Shown: in pieces, positions 22,830 to 33,155 of the stretch | How positions within the stretch are numbered: position 1 is the first letter of the stretch | How the letters are laid out: the number at the start of each line of letters is the position of its first letter | Origin: Halorhodospira sp. | GTDB lineage: Bacteria; Pseudomonadota; Gammaproteobacteria; Nitrococcales; Halorhodospiraceae | DNA: 38,637 nt | Direction: 5' to 3' | Assembly: GCA_007121755.1 (NCBI GenBank) | Contig: SKJZ01000217.1 | Location: 1 to 38,637 of the forward strand | Notes under the pieces: generated by a model | Database searches by the model: none | What the model was told of the DNA's origin: nothing | What the model saw: the letters and a program-made list of their open reading frames with translations, nothing else | Position numbers and translations under genes: made by a program

Positions 22830-22859
22830 ATTCTACCCGGCACGGCGCATAGCTGTCAC
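22830..22859 (-). promoter_or_regulatory. Candidate carA promoter
   Basis: Minus strand GTGACA (22859-22854), 18-nt spacer, TAGAAT (22835-22830). Confidence 0.4.
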
Positions 22860-22961
22860 GATATCGTCGGCCTGGAGGCCAGGGTGGTAAGCTCTGCGCC
22901 CACGGCTACGATCGATGGCCGCGGCACGCTTCGCCCCCCCGTACTCACTCCCGGAGGTGAT

Positions 22962-23897
22962 TTGACGGCTCTCGCTACCAAACAACTCACAAAGACGTAC
23001 GCCGGCGGCAAGGTCGCCCTACACGGGATCGATCTGACAGTGGACGCTGGCGCCTTCTTCGGGCTTCTGGGGCCAAACGGAGCCGGCAAATCGACCCTGA
23101 TCGGCATCGTCTCCACCCTGGTGACAAAAACCGCCGGTAAAGTGCGCGTGTTCGGCCACGATCTCGATCTCGATCCCTGGGCCGCGAAATCGCAGATCGG
23201 ATTGGTCCCGCAAGAGTTCAACTTCAATACGTTTGAGACCGTCGCCCAGATCGTTCTCAACCAAGCGGGGTATTACGGCATCCCACGCCGGGTCGCCCGC
23301 CAGCGCGCCGAGCGCTATTTGAAGAACCTGGGCCTATGGGAGCGGCGCGACTCCGTCTCCCGGACCCTCTCCGGCGGCATGAAGCGCCGGCTGATGATCG
23401 CCCGCGCGCTGATCCATGAGCCGCGGCTGCTTATCCTCGATGAACCGACCGCCGGGGTGGATATCGAATTACGGCGGTCGATGTGGGATTTTCTACGCCA
23501 CATCAACGACCAAGGCACCACTATCATCCTTACCACCCACTATCTGGAAGAGGCGGAAAGCCTGTGCCGCGATATCGCGATCATCGATGACGGACGCATC
23601 ATTGAGAACACCGATATAAAGACCCTTTTGCGCCGGCTCTCCACGCACGCATTCCTACTGGATGTAACCGATATTCCGAAAGAGTTGCCGGAACTGCCCG
23701 CATTTTCGCTGCATCAAGTGGACGAGACCACCCTCGAAGTGGAGGTTCCCCGGGAACGAGCCCTGACCGAGGTGTTCGCGGCATTGGCCGAACACGGGAT
23801 CACTGTCAGCAGCATGCGCAACAAGTCCAACCGCCTGGAAGAACTGTTCGTGCGGCTGCTGAAATGGCACGGCGAGCATAAGGAGACGGCCGAGTGA
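22962..23897 (+). CDS. ABC transporter ATP-binding protein (ABC-2 type)
   Basis: Walker A GPNGAGKST, signature LSGGMKRR, Walker B LLILDEPTAGVD; TTG start after GGAGGTG. Confidence 0.93.
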   Translation: MTALATKQLTKTYAGGKVALHGIDLTVDAGAFFGLLGPNGAGKSTLIGIVSTLVTKTAGKVRVFGHDLDLDPWAAKSQIGLVPQEFNFNTFETVAQIVLNQAGYYGIPRRVARQRAERYLKNLGLWERRDSVSRTLSGGMKRRLMIARALIHEPRLLILDEPTAGVDIELRRSMWDFLRHINDQGTTIILTTHYLEEAESLCRDIAIIDDGRIIENTDIKTLLRRLSTHAFLLDVTDIPKELPELPAFSLHQVDETTLEVEVPRERALTEVFAALAEHGITVSSMRNKSNRLEELFVRLLKWHGEHKETAE

Positions 23898-24682
23898 TCA
23901 CTCCATCCGAGCGCCTGCGTACGGCCGCTGTCTCACTGGCGACCCTAGTCCGCAAAGAGACGCACCGGTATTTAAGGATTTGGATGCAAACCCTGCTGCC
24001 GCCGGCGATCACCATGACGCTCTATTTCGTGATCTTCGGCGGCTTGATCGGCCCGCGCATCGGCCCCATGGAGGGGTATAGCTATATGGAGTTTATCGCG
24101 CCCGGCATCATCATGCTGGCCGTCATCACCAACTCGTACGGCAATGTAGTCTCATCCTTTTTCGGCGCTAAGTTCCAACGCCACATTGAGGAGCTTTTGG
24201 TCTCCCCCACACCGAACATTGTCATTCTTCTCGGCTACGTGGCGGGAGGCGTCGGCCGCGGGCTGCTCACCGGCGCCATCGTCACGGGCGTGGCGCTGTT
24301 TTTCACGCGCCTGCCGGTGGAGCACCCCGTGATCACGATCTCGGTAGTCGTGCTGACGGCGACGCTCTTCTCAATCGGCGGCTTCATCAACGCCATCTAT
24401 GCAAAGAAGTTTGACGACATCGCCATCATCCCGACCTTCATCCTCACGCCCCTGACGTACCTGGGCGGGGTGTTCTACTCCCTTTCCCTGCTTCCGGAGT
24501 TCTGGCAGACCGTCTCGCTTGCCAATCCGATCCTCTACATGGTCAACGCCTTCCGCTACGGCGTGCTGGGAACAGCCGATATCCATATCGCAGTGGCCTA
24601 CGCCATGATGCTCGGCTTCATTGTCCTGTTCGGGATGTTCGCGCTCTACTTATTGAACCGGGGCACCGGCCTGCGCGCTTGA
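23894..24682 (+). CDS. ABC-2 type transporter permease
   Basis: 262 aa polytopic; overlaps the ATPase stop; LTPLTYLGGVFYSLSLLPEFWQTVSLANPILYMVNAFRYG. Confidence 0.92.
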   Translation: MITPSERLRTAAVSLATLVRKETHRYLRIWMQTLLPPAITMTLYFVIFGGLIGPRIGPMEGYSYMEFIAPGIIMLAVITNSYGNVVSSFFGAKFQRHIEELLVSPTPNIVILLGYVAGGVGRGLLTGAIVTGVALFFTRLPVEHPVITISVVVLTATLFSIGGFINAIYAKKFDDIAIIPTFILTPLTYLGGVFYSLSLLPEFWQTVSLANPILYMVNAFRYGVLGTADIHIAVAYAMMLGFIVLFGMFALYLLNRGTGLRA

Positions 24683-24692
24683 GGGTTCGACA

Positions 24693-26018
24693 ATGGATAT
24701 CCACGACAGCCCGCTACTGACCGATCTCTATCAACTCACCATGGTGGACAGCTACCTGCAGCGCGGCATGGTGGGCCCCGCGTCGTTTGAGCTTTTCTCC
24801 CGCAAGCTGCCGCCGGGGAGGAGCTTTTATATCGCGGCCGGCATTGAAGAGACCGCGGCGTGGTTGGAAAACTTGGCGTTCGGCGAGGACGAGTTGGAGT
24901 GGGTCCGCAGCTGCGGCCACTTTCGTCCGGACTTCGCCGACGAACTCGCGACCATGCGGTTCACCGGCCACTTCGACGCGGTCCCCGAGGGAACGGTGCT
25001 CTTCCCCAATGAACCGATCCTGCGCGTCACCGCGCCCTTGCCCGTGGCCCAACTGGTCGAGAGCCGGCTGATGAACCTCGTCCACATCCATACGCTGCTG
25101 ACCTCCAAGGCGGCACGCTGCGTGCTGGCCGCCGGCGGCCGGCGCTTGGTCGACTTCGGCATGCGCCGCGCCCACGGCGCCGAAGCGGCGCTCGCCGCCG
25201 CGCGGGCCACTTGGATCGCTGGATTCGACGGCACCGCCACCTGCCTGGCCGGCGCGCTCTACGGTATTCCCACAGTCGGCACCATGGCCCACTCCTATAT
25301 CCTCGCCTTCGAGAGGGAGATCGACGCCTTCCGCGCCTTCGCCGATGCCCATCCTGACAACGTCATCCTGCTGATCGATACCTACGACACGATGGCGGCA
25401 GCCCACAAGGTGGTGCAGCTGACCCGTGAAGGAATCCCGGTGAAAGGGGTGCGCCTAGACAGCGGCGACCTCGCCGATGAAGCGCGCAAGGTTCGGAGCA
25501 TCTTCGACGAGGGTGGCCAGCAACAGATCCAAATCCTTGCCAGTGGCAACCTCGATGAACACGAAATCACCAGGCTGATCGCGGCCGGAGCGCCAATCGA
25601 CGGCTTCGGGACCGGAACGCTGGTTGACACCGCAGCCGACCAGCCCCACCTGGACATGGCCTATAAGCTACAGGAGTACAACGGCCAACCCCGGCGTAAG
25701 CGCTCGACCGGAAAAATGCACTGGCCGGCGCGCAAACAGATCTTCAGGGTTTTCAATGAAGAGACTTGCGCGGGAGACACTGTCGGCCTCGCCGATGAAA
25801 CCTTGTCGGGCAGCCCCCTGCTGGAGAGGGTTCTGGAAAACGGCAAGCGTCTTGGTCCGGCAACCGGCATTCAACAGATCCGGGAAAGAATCCGCGACAA
25901 CTTGCGGCAGCTGCCGCCCGCGTGCCTTCGCCTAGACGCGTCACCGGAGGCCTATCCGGTGACGATCTCGTCCGCTCTGGAGGAGGCCGCCCGCAAGGCC
26001 GACAGCTACCAAGTCTAG
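24693..26018 (+). CDS. pncB: Nicotinate phosphoribosyltransferase
   Basis: LLTDLYQLTMVDSYLQRGM, VDFGMRRAHG, GVRLDSGDL, FGTGTLVDT. Confidence 0.92.
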   Translation: MDIHDSPLLTDLYQLTMVDSYLQRGMVGPASFELFSRKLPPGRSFYIAAGIEETAAWLENLAFGEDELEWVRSCGHFRPDFADELATMRFTGHFDAVPEGTVLFPNEPILRVTAPLPVAQLVESRLMNLVHIHTLLTSKAARCVLAAGGRRLVDFGMRRAHGAEAALAAARATWIAGFDGTATCLAGALYGIPTVGTMAHSYILAFEREIDAFRAFADAHPDNVILLIDTYDTMAAAHKVVQLTREGIPVKGVRLDSGDLADEARKVRSIFDEGGQQQIQILASGNLDEHEITRLIAAGAPIDGFGTGTLVDTAADQPHLDMAYKLQEYNGQPRRKRSTGKMHWPARKQIFRVFNEETCAGDTVGLADETLSGSPLLERVLENGKRLGPATGIQQIRERIRDNLRQLPPACLRLDASPEAYPVTISSALEEAARKADSYQV

Positions 26019-26041
26019 GCGCGGCACGGCCCCTCCGTGCA

Positions 26042-26362
26042 TCAATTAATGCGGAGTTCTTCCAAATCCCGGCCGCTGGCCTCCCACTCCTTAACCCAAC
26101 TCGGTTTCCGTCCGCGGCCGGACCACCCTTGGTTGGCATCGCTGGGATGACGATACTTCATCGGCACCTTGCCACGCGCGGCGCCCTTGGCGCCGCCCGC
26201 GCTACCGACCAATTCAGTCAGGCTGAAGCCGTACTTTTCGGCCACGGCCTTCAATTCCCGCTGCGCCTCTTTGGCCTCATCGCGGCGCCGCCGTTTAATC
26301 TCCTTGTCAATCTGCCCTTTCAGTTCATCAAGCTCTTTTACAGAATACTTTGAAAGATCCAT
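26042..26362 (-). CDS. H-NS family histone-like DNA-binding protein
   Basis: C-terminal KYRHPSDANQGWSGRGRKPSWVKEWEASG; coiled-coil N-terminus. Confidence 0.92.
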   Translation of the reverse strand: MDLSKYSVKELDELKGQIDKEIKRRRRDEAKEAQRELKAVAEKYGFSLTELVGSAGGAKGAARGKVPMKYRHPSDANQGWSGRGRKPSWVKEWEASGRDLEELRIN

Positions 26363-26441
26363 AACATCCCCCTCTGTCCAGCCTCTGCCATACGACCCGG
26401 CACATCATCAATTAGCGCACCACCGTCGAACCCATGGCTGA

Positions 26442-26471
26442 ATTATGCAGAAGCAGATGGGTAATCCGCAA
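26442..26471 (-). promoter_or_regulatory. Candidate promoter of the H-NS-like gene
   Basis: Minus strand TTGCGG (26471-26466), 18-nt spacer, CATAAT (26447-26442), with an A/T-tract upstream. Confidence 0.4.
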
Positions 26472-26531
26472 GCGTTTAACAAAAAAAACCGATCGACAAC
26501 CGATATTGCCGACATTCCCTTTGCGGACCTT

Positions 26532-26677
26532 TTACTAGCGTTACGGAAAGTATTGCCGGAGGGAGATCTCTACGGGGGCGTCGGCGGCATGGATGCTGCC
26601 GTTGAGCGTACAGGGATGTATTTACAGCGTCCCCCGTAGAGATCTCCCTCCGGCAATACTTTCCGTAACGCTAGTAA
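26532..26677 (-). repeat. Foldback element copy 2: 47-bp perfect inverted-repeat arms around the conserved core
   Basis: Arms 26532-26578 and 26631-26677 are exact reverse complements; core GGGGGCGTCGGCGGCATGGATGCTGCCGTTGAGCGTACAGGGATGTATTTACAGCGTCCCCC. Strand given as the sense of the upstream gene pdxH. Confidence 0.92.
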
Positions 26678-26684
26678 TCACGCT

Positions 26685-27302
26685 TTATGGGTTCAATAGG
26701 GTGTGCGTCCACCCCGCGGGGGCGAACTCATAACGCTCCCGATCGTGGAGACGGCCGTCGCCAGCCTTCCATAGCTCCACACTATAAGGAATAATCCGAT
26801 AGCCGGACCAGTGGGCCGGCCGGGGGACTTCGTTGGGAAACGCCGCCTCAACCTCCGCCACGCGGGAGTCGAGTTGTTCACGCACCGCCAGGGGCTCCGA
26901 TTGGCGCGACGCCCAGCCACCGATCTGACTGAGTCGAGGACGTGACGCCCAGTAGCGGTCCGCTTCCCCGTCGCTCACCGGCGCCACGACGCCGCGAATC
27001 TCCACCTGCTCGCCCAACGGCTGCCAGAAAAAGCAGAGGGCCGCCCGCGGATTCTCCGCAAGCTGCCGCGCCTTCCGGCTCTGCCGATTGGTATAAAAAA
27101 CGGCGCCGCTCTCATCCAAACCTTTCAATAAAACAGTACGCGCCGATGGCCAACCGTCCGCTCCGGTGGTCGCCAACACCGCCGCCGCCGGCTCGATCAG
27201 ATCGGTCTTCCCCGCCCGCTCCAAGGCGTCCCACACGCGTTCCACGGCCTCGCGATAGACCCCGTCGGTAGGGGGAGTTGCCGCGTACTGATTACTCTCC
27301 AT
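26685..27302 (-). CDS. pdxH: Pyridoxamine 5'-phosphate oxidase
   Basis: [72 protein letters not shown]. Confidence 0.95.
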   Translation of the reverse strand: MESNQYAATPPTDGVYREAVERVWDALERAGKTDLIEPAAAVLATTGADGWPSARTVLLKGLDESGAVFYTNRQSRKARQLAENPRAALCFFWQPLGEQVEIRGVVAPVSDGEADRYWASRPRLSQIGGWASRQSEPLAVREQLDSRVAEVEAAFPNEVPRPAHWSGYRIIPYSVELWKAGDGRLHDRERYEFAPAGWTHTLLNP

Positions 27303-28704
27303 CCGGTTCCACCTTCAACGTCAATCCCTCCTTATCCACAATGCGTAGCCGCTGCCCCTTCTTCACGGGCGTCTCGCTGACCGCGTTCCAACGCTCACCC
27401 GCATACCTGACGGCACCGTGCCCGGAAAAGTCCTCATCGGCGACAGTCGCGGCGCCGATCAACTCATCACCACCCCCGAGTTTCGGACGGCGCCACGCCT
27501 TGAGCGCCATCGTCGCAATTCCGGTAAAGATCAGCAAGCTGGACAGCGTAAAGCCGGCGATCACGTAGGCTGAAATCTGAAAACCCGGCACATCGGTATC
27601 CATGAGCATAATGGAGCCGAGGACAAAGGCGATCACCCCTCCTATTCCGAGAATACCGAAGCTGGGCATAAACGCCTCCGCCACCATGAAGCCGATGCCG
27701 AGCAGGATCAGCGCGACACCGGCGTAGCTGATCGGCAGGGCCTGGAAGGCGTACAACGCCAGCAGGAGACTGATTCCGCCCAACACGCCGGGCACCAGGG
27801 AGCCGGGATTCATCAATTCGAAGATGATCCCGTAGATGCCGAGAAGCATTAGAATATAAGCGACATTGGGGTTGGTCAGAACGGCCAGCAGTTGATTGCG
27901 CCAGTCGGGCTCCATCCTCTCGACCAGCACCCCGGCGGTCTCCAGGGTCATCTCGCCCACTTCCAGCTTAACCGTGCGGCCGTCGGCCTGGCGGAGAAGG
28001 TCATCGACGCTCTCCGCCAGCAGATCGATGACATTGAGCTCCAACGCCTCGCTGGCCGGGATACTCACTGCCTCGCGCACCGCCTGCTCGGCCCACTCGA
28101 CGTTACGCCCGCGCAACTCCGCCAACCCTTTGATATACGAAACGGCGTCCTCCAAGACCTTGCGCTCCATCGCATCGGCGGGACGGCGCTCCTCCGGAGG
28201 CTCATCTTCATCCTCGTCCTCATCGGCCACCTCGTCGTCCTCCTCCCGCGCACCGGGAAACGGCCGGCCGTTCTCCTCCTCACCACCGGGAAAGATGCCG
28301 CCGCCGCCTCCGATCTGAACGGGCGTGGCAGCCCCCAGCGTAGTCGCCGGCGCCATCGCGGCGACATGGGAGGCGTAGAGGATATAGGTGCCGGCGCTCG
28401 CGGCCCGGGCGCCGCTGGGCGCAACATAGGTGGCCACCGGCACACGGGACGCCAGTATGGCGCCGATGATATCGCGCATGGCGGTATCGAGACCGCCGGG
28501 GGTATCGATGCGCAGGATGACCAGAGAGGCGTCAATATCGTCCGCCCTGCGCAACCCCCTGGTCACGTAGTCGGTCGTCGCCGGCCCGATGGCCCCTTTG
28601 ACGTCGAGCATCAGGGCGGCGGGCTCGTCCTCCTCACCCATAGCGGCCGGAATCACGAACAGGAGACAGAGCAACGAGAGTGCAAGCAGCCGTTGCGGGA
28701 TCAT
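27292..28704 (-). CDS. NfeD-family membrane-bound ClpP-class serine protease
   Basis: [41 protein letters not shown]; multiple TM and C-terminal NfeD OB-fold; acidic linker. Confidence 0.92.
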   Translation of the reverse strand: MIPQRLLALSLLCLLFVIPAAMGEEDEPAALMLDVKGAIGPATTDYVTRGLRRADDIDASLVILRIDTPGGLDTAMRDIIGAILASRVPVATYVAPSGARAASAGTYILYASHVAAMAPATTLGAATPVQIGGGGGIFPGGEEENGRPFPGAREEDDEVADEDEDEDEPPEERRPADAMERKVLEDAVSYIKGLAELRGRNVEWAEQAVREAVSIPASEALELNVIDLLAESVDDLLRQADGRTVKLEVGEMTLETAGVLVERMEPDWRNQLLAVLTNPNVAYILMLLGIYGIIFELMNPGSLVPGVLGGISLLLALYAFQALPISYAGVALILLGIGFMVAEAFMPSFGILGIGGVIAFVLGSIMLMDTDVPGFQISAYVIAGFTLSSLLIFTGIATMALKAWRRPKLGGGDELIGAATVADEDFSGHGAVRYAGERWNAVSETPVKKGQRLRIVDKEGLTLKVEPDGE

Positions 28705-28783
28705 GCGGATACTCCGAAGATAAAGACCCGACTGGATAGTGTGGACCGTCCGGGGATCTCGCACCAGAGTACCGCCGACACAG

Positions 28784-28818
28784 AAAGGCCTGCAGCCCGG
28801 CCCCGGTCGGGCCAGGCC
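28784..28818 (-). terminator. Candidate terminator downstream of adk
   Basis: Minus strand GGCCT-(nested GC stem)-AGGCC-TTTCT between adk and the NfeD gene. Confidence 0.4.
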
Positions 28819-28874
28819 GGCTGCGGAGCGGGCGCGGAGATAGAGTCACCGCACCCGCTTCCTGCCAGGCAACT

Positions 28875-29720
<846 letters not shown>

Positions 29721-29759
29721 TCAATCCAGTTTCATTGGGGGGACCATAAGCTTGGCCGA

Positions 29760-30554
29760 ATGCCCCCCGAGCGGACGACAGCGCATTACCTGATAAACCT
29801 CCGCCTAATCCGTATATTAGCCTCTTTTACGTTATTGTTTCTGTCGAGTGCGCTCTACGCCAACAGCCACTGCGACGCGCCGCCTCAAGCCGGCGTGAAC
29901 TGGGTTGGCTGCGATCGGACCGGGGCTGACCTCCAAGGGCGGGATCTGGAGCACTCCACGCTCACACAGACAGTGCTGGATGGCGCCGACCTCTCCGGCG
30001 CCATGTTGCGCAGGGCCGATCTCGGAAGTTCCAGCTCCATCGAGACGCTATTTATTGATGCGAACCTAAGCGGCGCCCGGCTGGTCTCCGCGGATCTGCG
30101 CCGGGCGAACTTTACCGGCGCGGATCTCCGCGGTGCCCGCATGGAACGCAGCGAAGCCGCCGAAGCCGTTTTTCGGCATACGAATGCCGAAGGGCTCAGC
30201 GCCGGGTCGGCGCTCTTCAACGGCGCAGACTTCAGCGGCGGCGCCAATCTCACCAACGCGCTGTTGCGGAGGGCGGAGTTGCGCGGCGTGGACGCGGTAG
30301 GCGCCACCCTCCGCGGAGCGGAGCTGCGGGGAGCCAATCTGGAGGGAGCAGATTTGACGCAGGCGGACTTGAGCCGCGCCGACCTGCGAGACGCCTACTT
30401 AGTGGACGCCGTCCTCCGTGACACCGACCTTCAACGGGCGGATCTACGCGGGGCCGACATCACCGGCGTGGACTTCGAAGGCGCCCGGTTGGGCAACGCG
30501 ATATGGGTGGACCGCCGGCGCTGCCGCCCCGGCTCTATCGGCCGCTGCGAGTAA
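29760..30554 (+). CDS. Pentapeptide-repeat protein with N-terminal hydrophobic signal-like segment
   Basis: A(D/N)LxxA repeats (GADLSGAMLRRADL, NLEGADLTQADLSRADLRDAYL); signal-like LIRILASFTLLFLSSALYA; start could be 29676. Confidence 0.88.
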   Translation: MPPERTTAHYLINLRLIRILASFTLLFLSSALYANSHCDAPPQAGVNWVGCDRTGADLQGRDLEHSTLTQTVLDGADLSGAMLRRADLGSSSSIETLFIDANLSGARLVSADLRRANFTGADLRGARMERSEAAEAVFRHTNAEGLSAGSALFNGADFSGGANLTNALLRRAELRGVDAVGATLRGAELRGANLEGADLTQADLSRADLRDAYLVDAVLRDTDLQRADLRGADITGVDFEGARLGNAIWVDRRRCRPGSIGRCE

Positions 30555-31317
30555 CGAAGTCGAACCGGCGGGTATTCCGCGCCCGCCCCTCGGCATCGTA
30601 TTGCCGCTCGACGAAGACGGCCCGACCGCTCCCGGAGAGCGCGAAGACGGTCGAACTGCGCGTCCCGTACTCGGGGCCAACGATGAACATCGGAGCCAGG
30701 AACCGCTCTCTCGCTATGCCGACACCGGTATCCGGCAGCTCCGCATCATCAGGCTGGCGGCGGTCGTAGAGCATCTCCAGCAAGGCGTCCGGATCGGGAG
30801 CGCCGCCGGCGCCTCTGCGCCCGATGATCTCCGCCATCGCGGCCTTCGCCCACTCCGTCTTGGGCCACGGGGCATTGAGGGGGCCGTTGCTGATAGCGTG
30901 TATACCGGGGTCCAACGCCGCCACCGCCGTCTCTCCCCGATTGGAGCAGCACAACAGGCTGTCGCGATCGCCGTAGAGGAGAGTAAAACCGGGGAACTTC
31001 TCTCTCTCAGTCTCCAGCCATGCGTGAAATGCCTCGGTACCGGCGGCGGCAAGCCACGCCAACGGCAATGAACCCCGGCTGGCCCCTTCAACTGGCTGCG
31101 GTGAGGAGTCACGGAAATTCGTCACCGCGGCAAAGCGGCCGTCCTCCCCGGCCCCGAACCAAGTACCCCCGGCACGGCGATCGCGCCCGGCAAGCACCCC
31201 CTGTTCCGGCCACCAGTGGGCGGGATCCGTATCCCGGCGGTGAAACTCATCACGGTTCGCCGCCACGACCAGCGGCCAACCACGGGATTCACGATAGGCG
31301 ACAACGATTAGGCACAC
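30535..31317 (-). CDS. NRDE (TANGO2-like) family protein
   Basis: MCLIVVAYRESRGWPLVVAANRDEFHRRDT...AGGTWFGAGEDGRFAAVTNFRD. Confidence 0.92.
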   Translation of the reverse strand: MCLIVVAYRESRGWPLVVAANRDEFHRRDTDPAHWWPEQGVLAGRDRRAGGTWFGAGEDGRFAAVTNFRDSSPQPVEGASRGSLPLAWLAAAGTEAFHAWLETEREKFPGFTLLYGDRDSLLCCSNRGETAVAALDPGIHAISNGPLNAPWPKTEWAKAAMAEIIGRRGAGGAPDPDALLEMLYDRRQPDDAELPDTGVGIARERFLAPMFIVGPEYGTRSSTVFALSGSGRAVFVERQYDAEGRARNTRRFDFVTRSGR

Positions 31318-31332
31318 CGCGCCCTCATCGGG

Positions 31333-32475
31333 TCAACGCGTTGAAAACGCGAACAGCCTGCCCCGGGCATCCAGCACGTAGAGACGGCCGTCCTCGCCCC
31401 TTAACGGTGGCTTATGGATCGGCACGCCGGACAGGCGGGTCCGGTCGACAAAAGCCCCATCCCGCACCCGCAGCCAATTCAGATATCCGGAGCCGTCGGC
31501 CACCACCACGTATTCATCGTGAACCACCGGGGCAGTTAGTACCAGCCCTTCCAGCGCATCCTGGCGCCATGCAGTAGCCCCGTTCTCACGGTCGAGCGAC
31601 CAGACAAGACCGTCGTCGTCAACCACGAAGACCGCGTCGCCGGCGGTGGCCAATCCTCGATGGCTTGCGATCTCCCGGCGCCACACCTCGGCTCCGTCGA
31701 CCATGCGATAGGCAGCCACAGCGCCCTGATAAGCCACCGCCAGCGCGAGCCCCCGGTCGATCAGGGGGTCCGCGACGATATCGGCCATCCGCTCCAGATC
31801 ACTGACCCCGCGCCGCTCCTGGACCTCGCGCTCCCAGTTCGCCTCCCCATCTTGGACGCTCAACGCTACCAGACGACCGCTCTCCAGCCCCACCACGACG
31901 CTGCCACCGGCCACGGCCGGCGCGCTATTGCCGTGCAGCGTAAGGGGCGGAAGGGTGCGCTCGAAGATCCACAGGCGCCCGCCCGTCTCGGCGTTCAGTC
32001 CGAAGATGCGGCCGTCGGCGCTCCGGGCCACCACCACGCCACGCGTATAGCGTGGCGGCGCCAATACCTCGCTGGAGAGCGTCTCGCGCCAAAGCTCATC
32101 GCCGCTTTCCGGGTCGAGGGCGTAGACGCGCCCCTTGCGGTCGCCGAGCAACAGTAGGCCGCCCTCCACCACCGGACCGGCGGATAGCGGCCGCTCCATC
32201 CGCCGATGCCAGACTGTCGTACCGCTCCGGGCGTCCAGGGCACGCACCCACCCCCGGCTGTCCGCTACGTAGATGCGTCCGCCACCGTAGGACGGCGCCA
32301 AGCCGAAACCGGCCGCTCCTTGGCTGCCGGCGGGCCAGCGGCTCCACTCATGGGCGACCGAAACGCCTGCAAACTCCGCCTCCGGCTTAGGATCGGGGGG
32401 CGGCGTGGGAGAACCGGCGCAACCGTGGAGCATCAACACGGCGGTAATGAGCGGCAGAGACCACCAGTGTCGCAC
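31333..32475 (-). CDS. bamB: Outer membrane protein assembly factor BamB
   Basis: Lipoprotein signal LMLHGCAG, PQQ-like beta-propeller repeats; next to the yfgM-like gene and hisS. Confidence 0.94.
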   Translation of the reverse strand: MRHWWSLPLITAVLMLHGCAGSPTPPPDPKPEAEFAGVSVAHEWSRWPAGSQGAAGFGLAPSYGGGRIYVADSRGWVRALDARSGTTVWHRRMERPLSAGPVVEGGLLLLGDRKGRVYALDPESGDELWRETLSSEVLAPPRYTRGVVVARSADGRIFGLNAETGGRLWIFERTLPPLTLHGNSAPAVAGGSVVVGLESGRLVALSVQDGEANWEREVQERRGVSDLERMADIVADPLIDRGLALAVAYQGAVAAYRMVDGAEVWRREIASHRGLATAGDAVFVVDDDGLVWSLDRENGATAWRQDALEGLVLTAPVVHDEYVVVADGSGYLNWLRVRDGAFVDRTRLSGVPIHKPPLRGEDGRLYVLDARGRLFAFSTR

Positions 32476-32479
32476 CCGG

Positions 32480-33112
32480 CTACGCTCCCTCGTCCAAGTT
32501 CCCGAGTTTCAGTTCGATAAACCGCCGGGCCTGCGAACTCAAACGGTCGGCTTGTAAGGCCTCCCGATACGCCTCCACGGCGGCGCTCGACCGCCCCATG
32601 TTGTACAGCAAATCGCCGCGCAGGTCGGCGTAAGCGCCGGCAAAGCCCGGAGAGACCGGCACCGAGACCAGCGCCAAGGCCTCATCTTCACGCCCGGCGG
32701 CGGCAAGCGCGCGAGCCTGCCGCAATCGGGCCAGCTCGACCAGTGCGGTGTCGCCGCTATTCTCAACCACCCACCCCAGGGCTTCCGCGGCCGCGATATG
32801 TTCTCCGTGTTCCATCTGGCGCGCCGCAAGCCGCAGCGCGGCCATGGCCGCGTAACCGCTGCCGGAATGTTCGTCCATCACTTGCCGGGCGGTGCGCGCC
32901 ACCTCATGGAGATCGGTCCCGCTCCGTTCGGCTTGCAGGAACTGCCCATAAGCCACCGTGGCATCCCGGGCCTGGCCCTCCTGCCACTGGCCGTAACCCC
33001 ACCAACCGGACAGACCGGCCACGGCCAATCCAACGCCGAACACGATAGCGCGGCCGTTGTTCCGCCACCAGTCGCGCAGCGCCTGGATCTGCTCTTCATC
33101 TGTTTGGTCCAT
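32480..33112 (-). CDS. YfgM-like tetratricopeptide/ancillary SecYEG translocon protein
   Basis: MDQTDEEQIQALRDWWRNNGRAIVFGVGLAVAGLSGWWGYGQWQ; between hisS and bamB. Confidence 0.9.
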   Translation of the reverse strand: MDQTDEEQIQALRDWWRNNGRAIVFGVGLAVAGLSGWWGYGQWQEGQARDATVAYGQFLQAERSGTDLHEVARTARQVMDEHSGSGYAAMAALRLAARQMEHGEHIAAAEALGWVVENSGDTALVELARLRQARALAAAGREDEALALVSVPVSPGFAGAYADLRGDLLYNMGRSSAAVEAYREALQADRLSSQARRFIELKLGNLDEGA

Positions 33113-33155
33113 GGATGCTCCTTTTGAACCTCTCAATCAAGATGTTCTTGCCGGA

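Noticed and set aside
26445-26639. Plus-strand 64-aa ORF across foldback copy 2
   Set aside because: Runs through the inverted repeat with no recognisable domain; best explained as non-coding element sequence.
28190-28260. Acidic Glu/Asp-rich run in the NfeD-family protease
   Set aside because: Falls in the linker of the protease region where members of this family commonly carry variable charged linkers; not clearly unusual.
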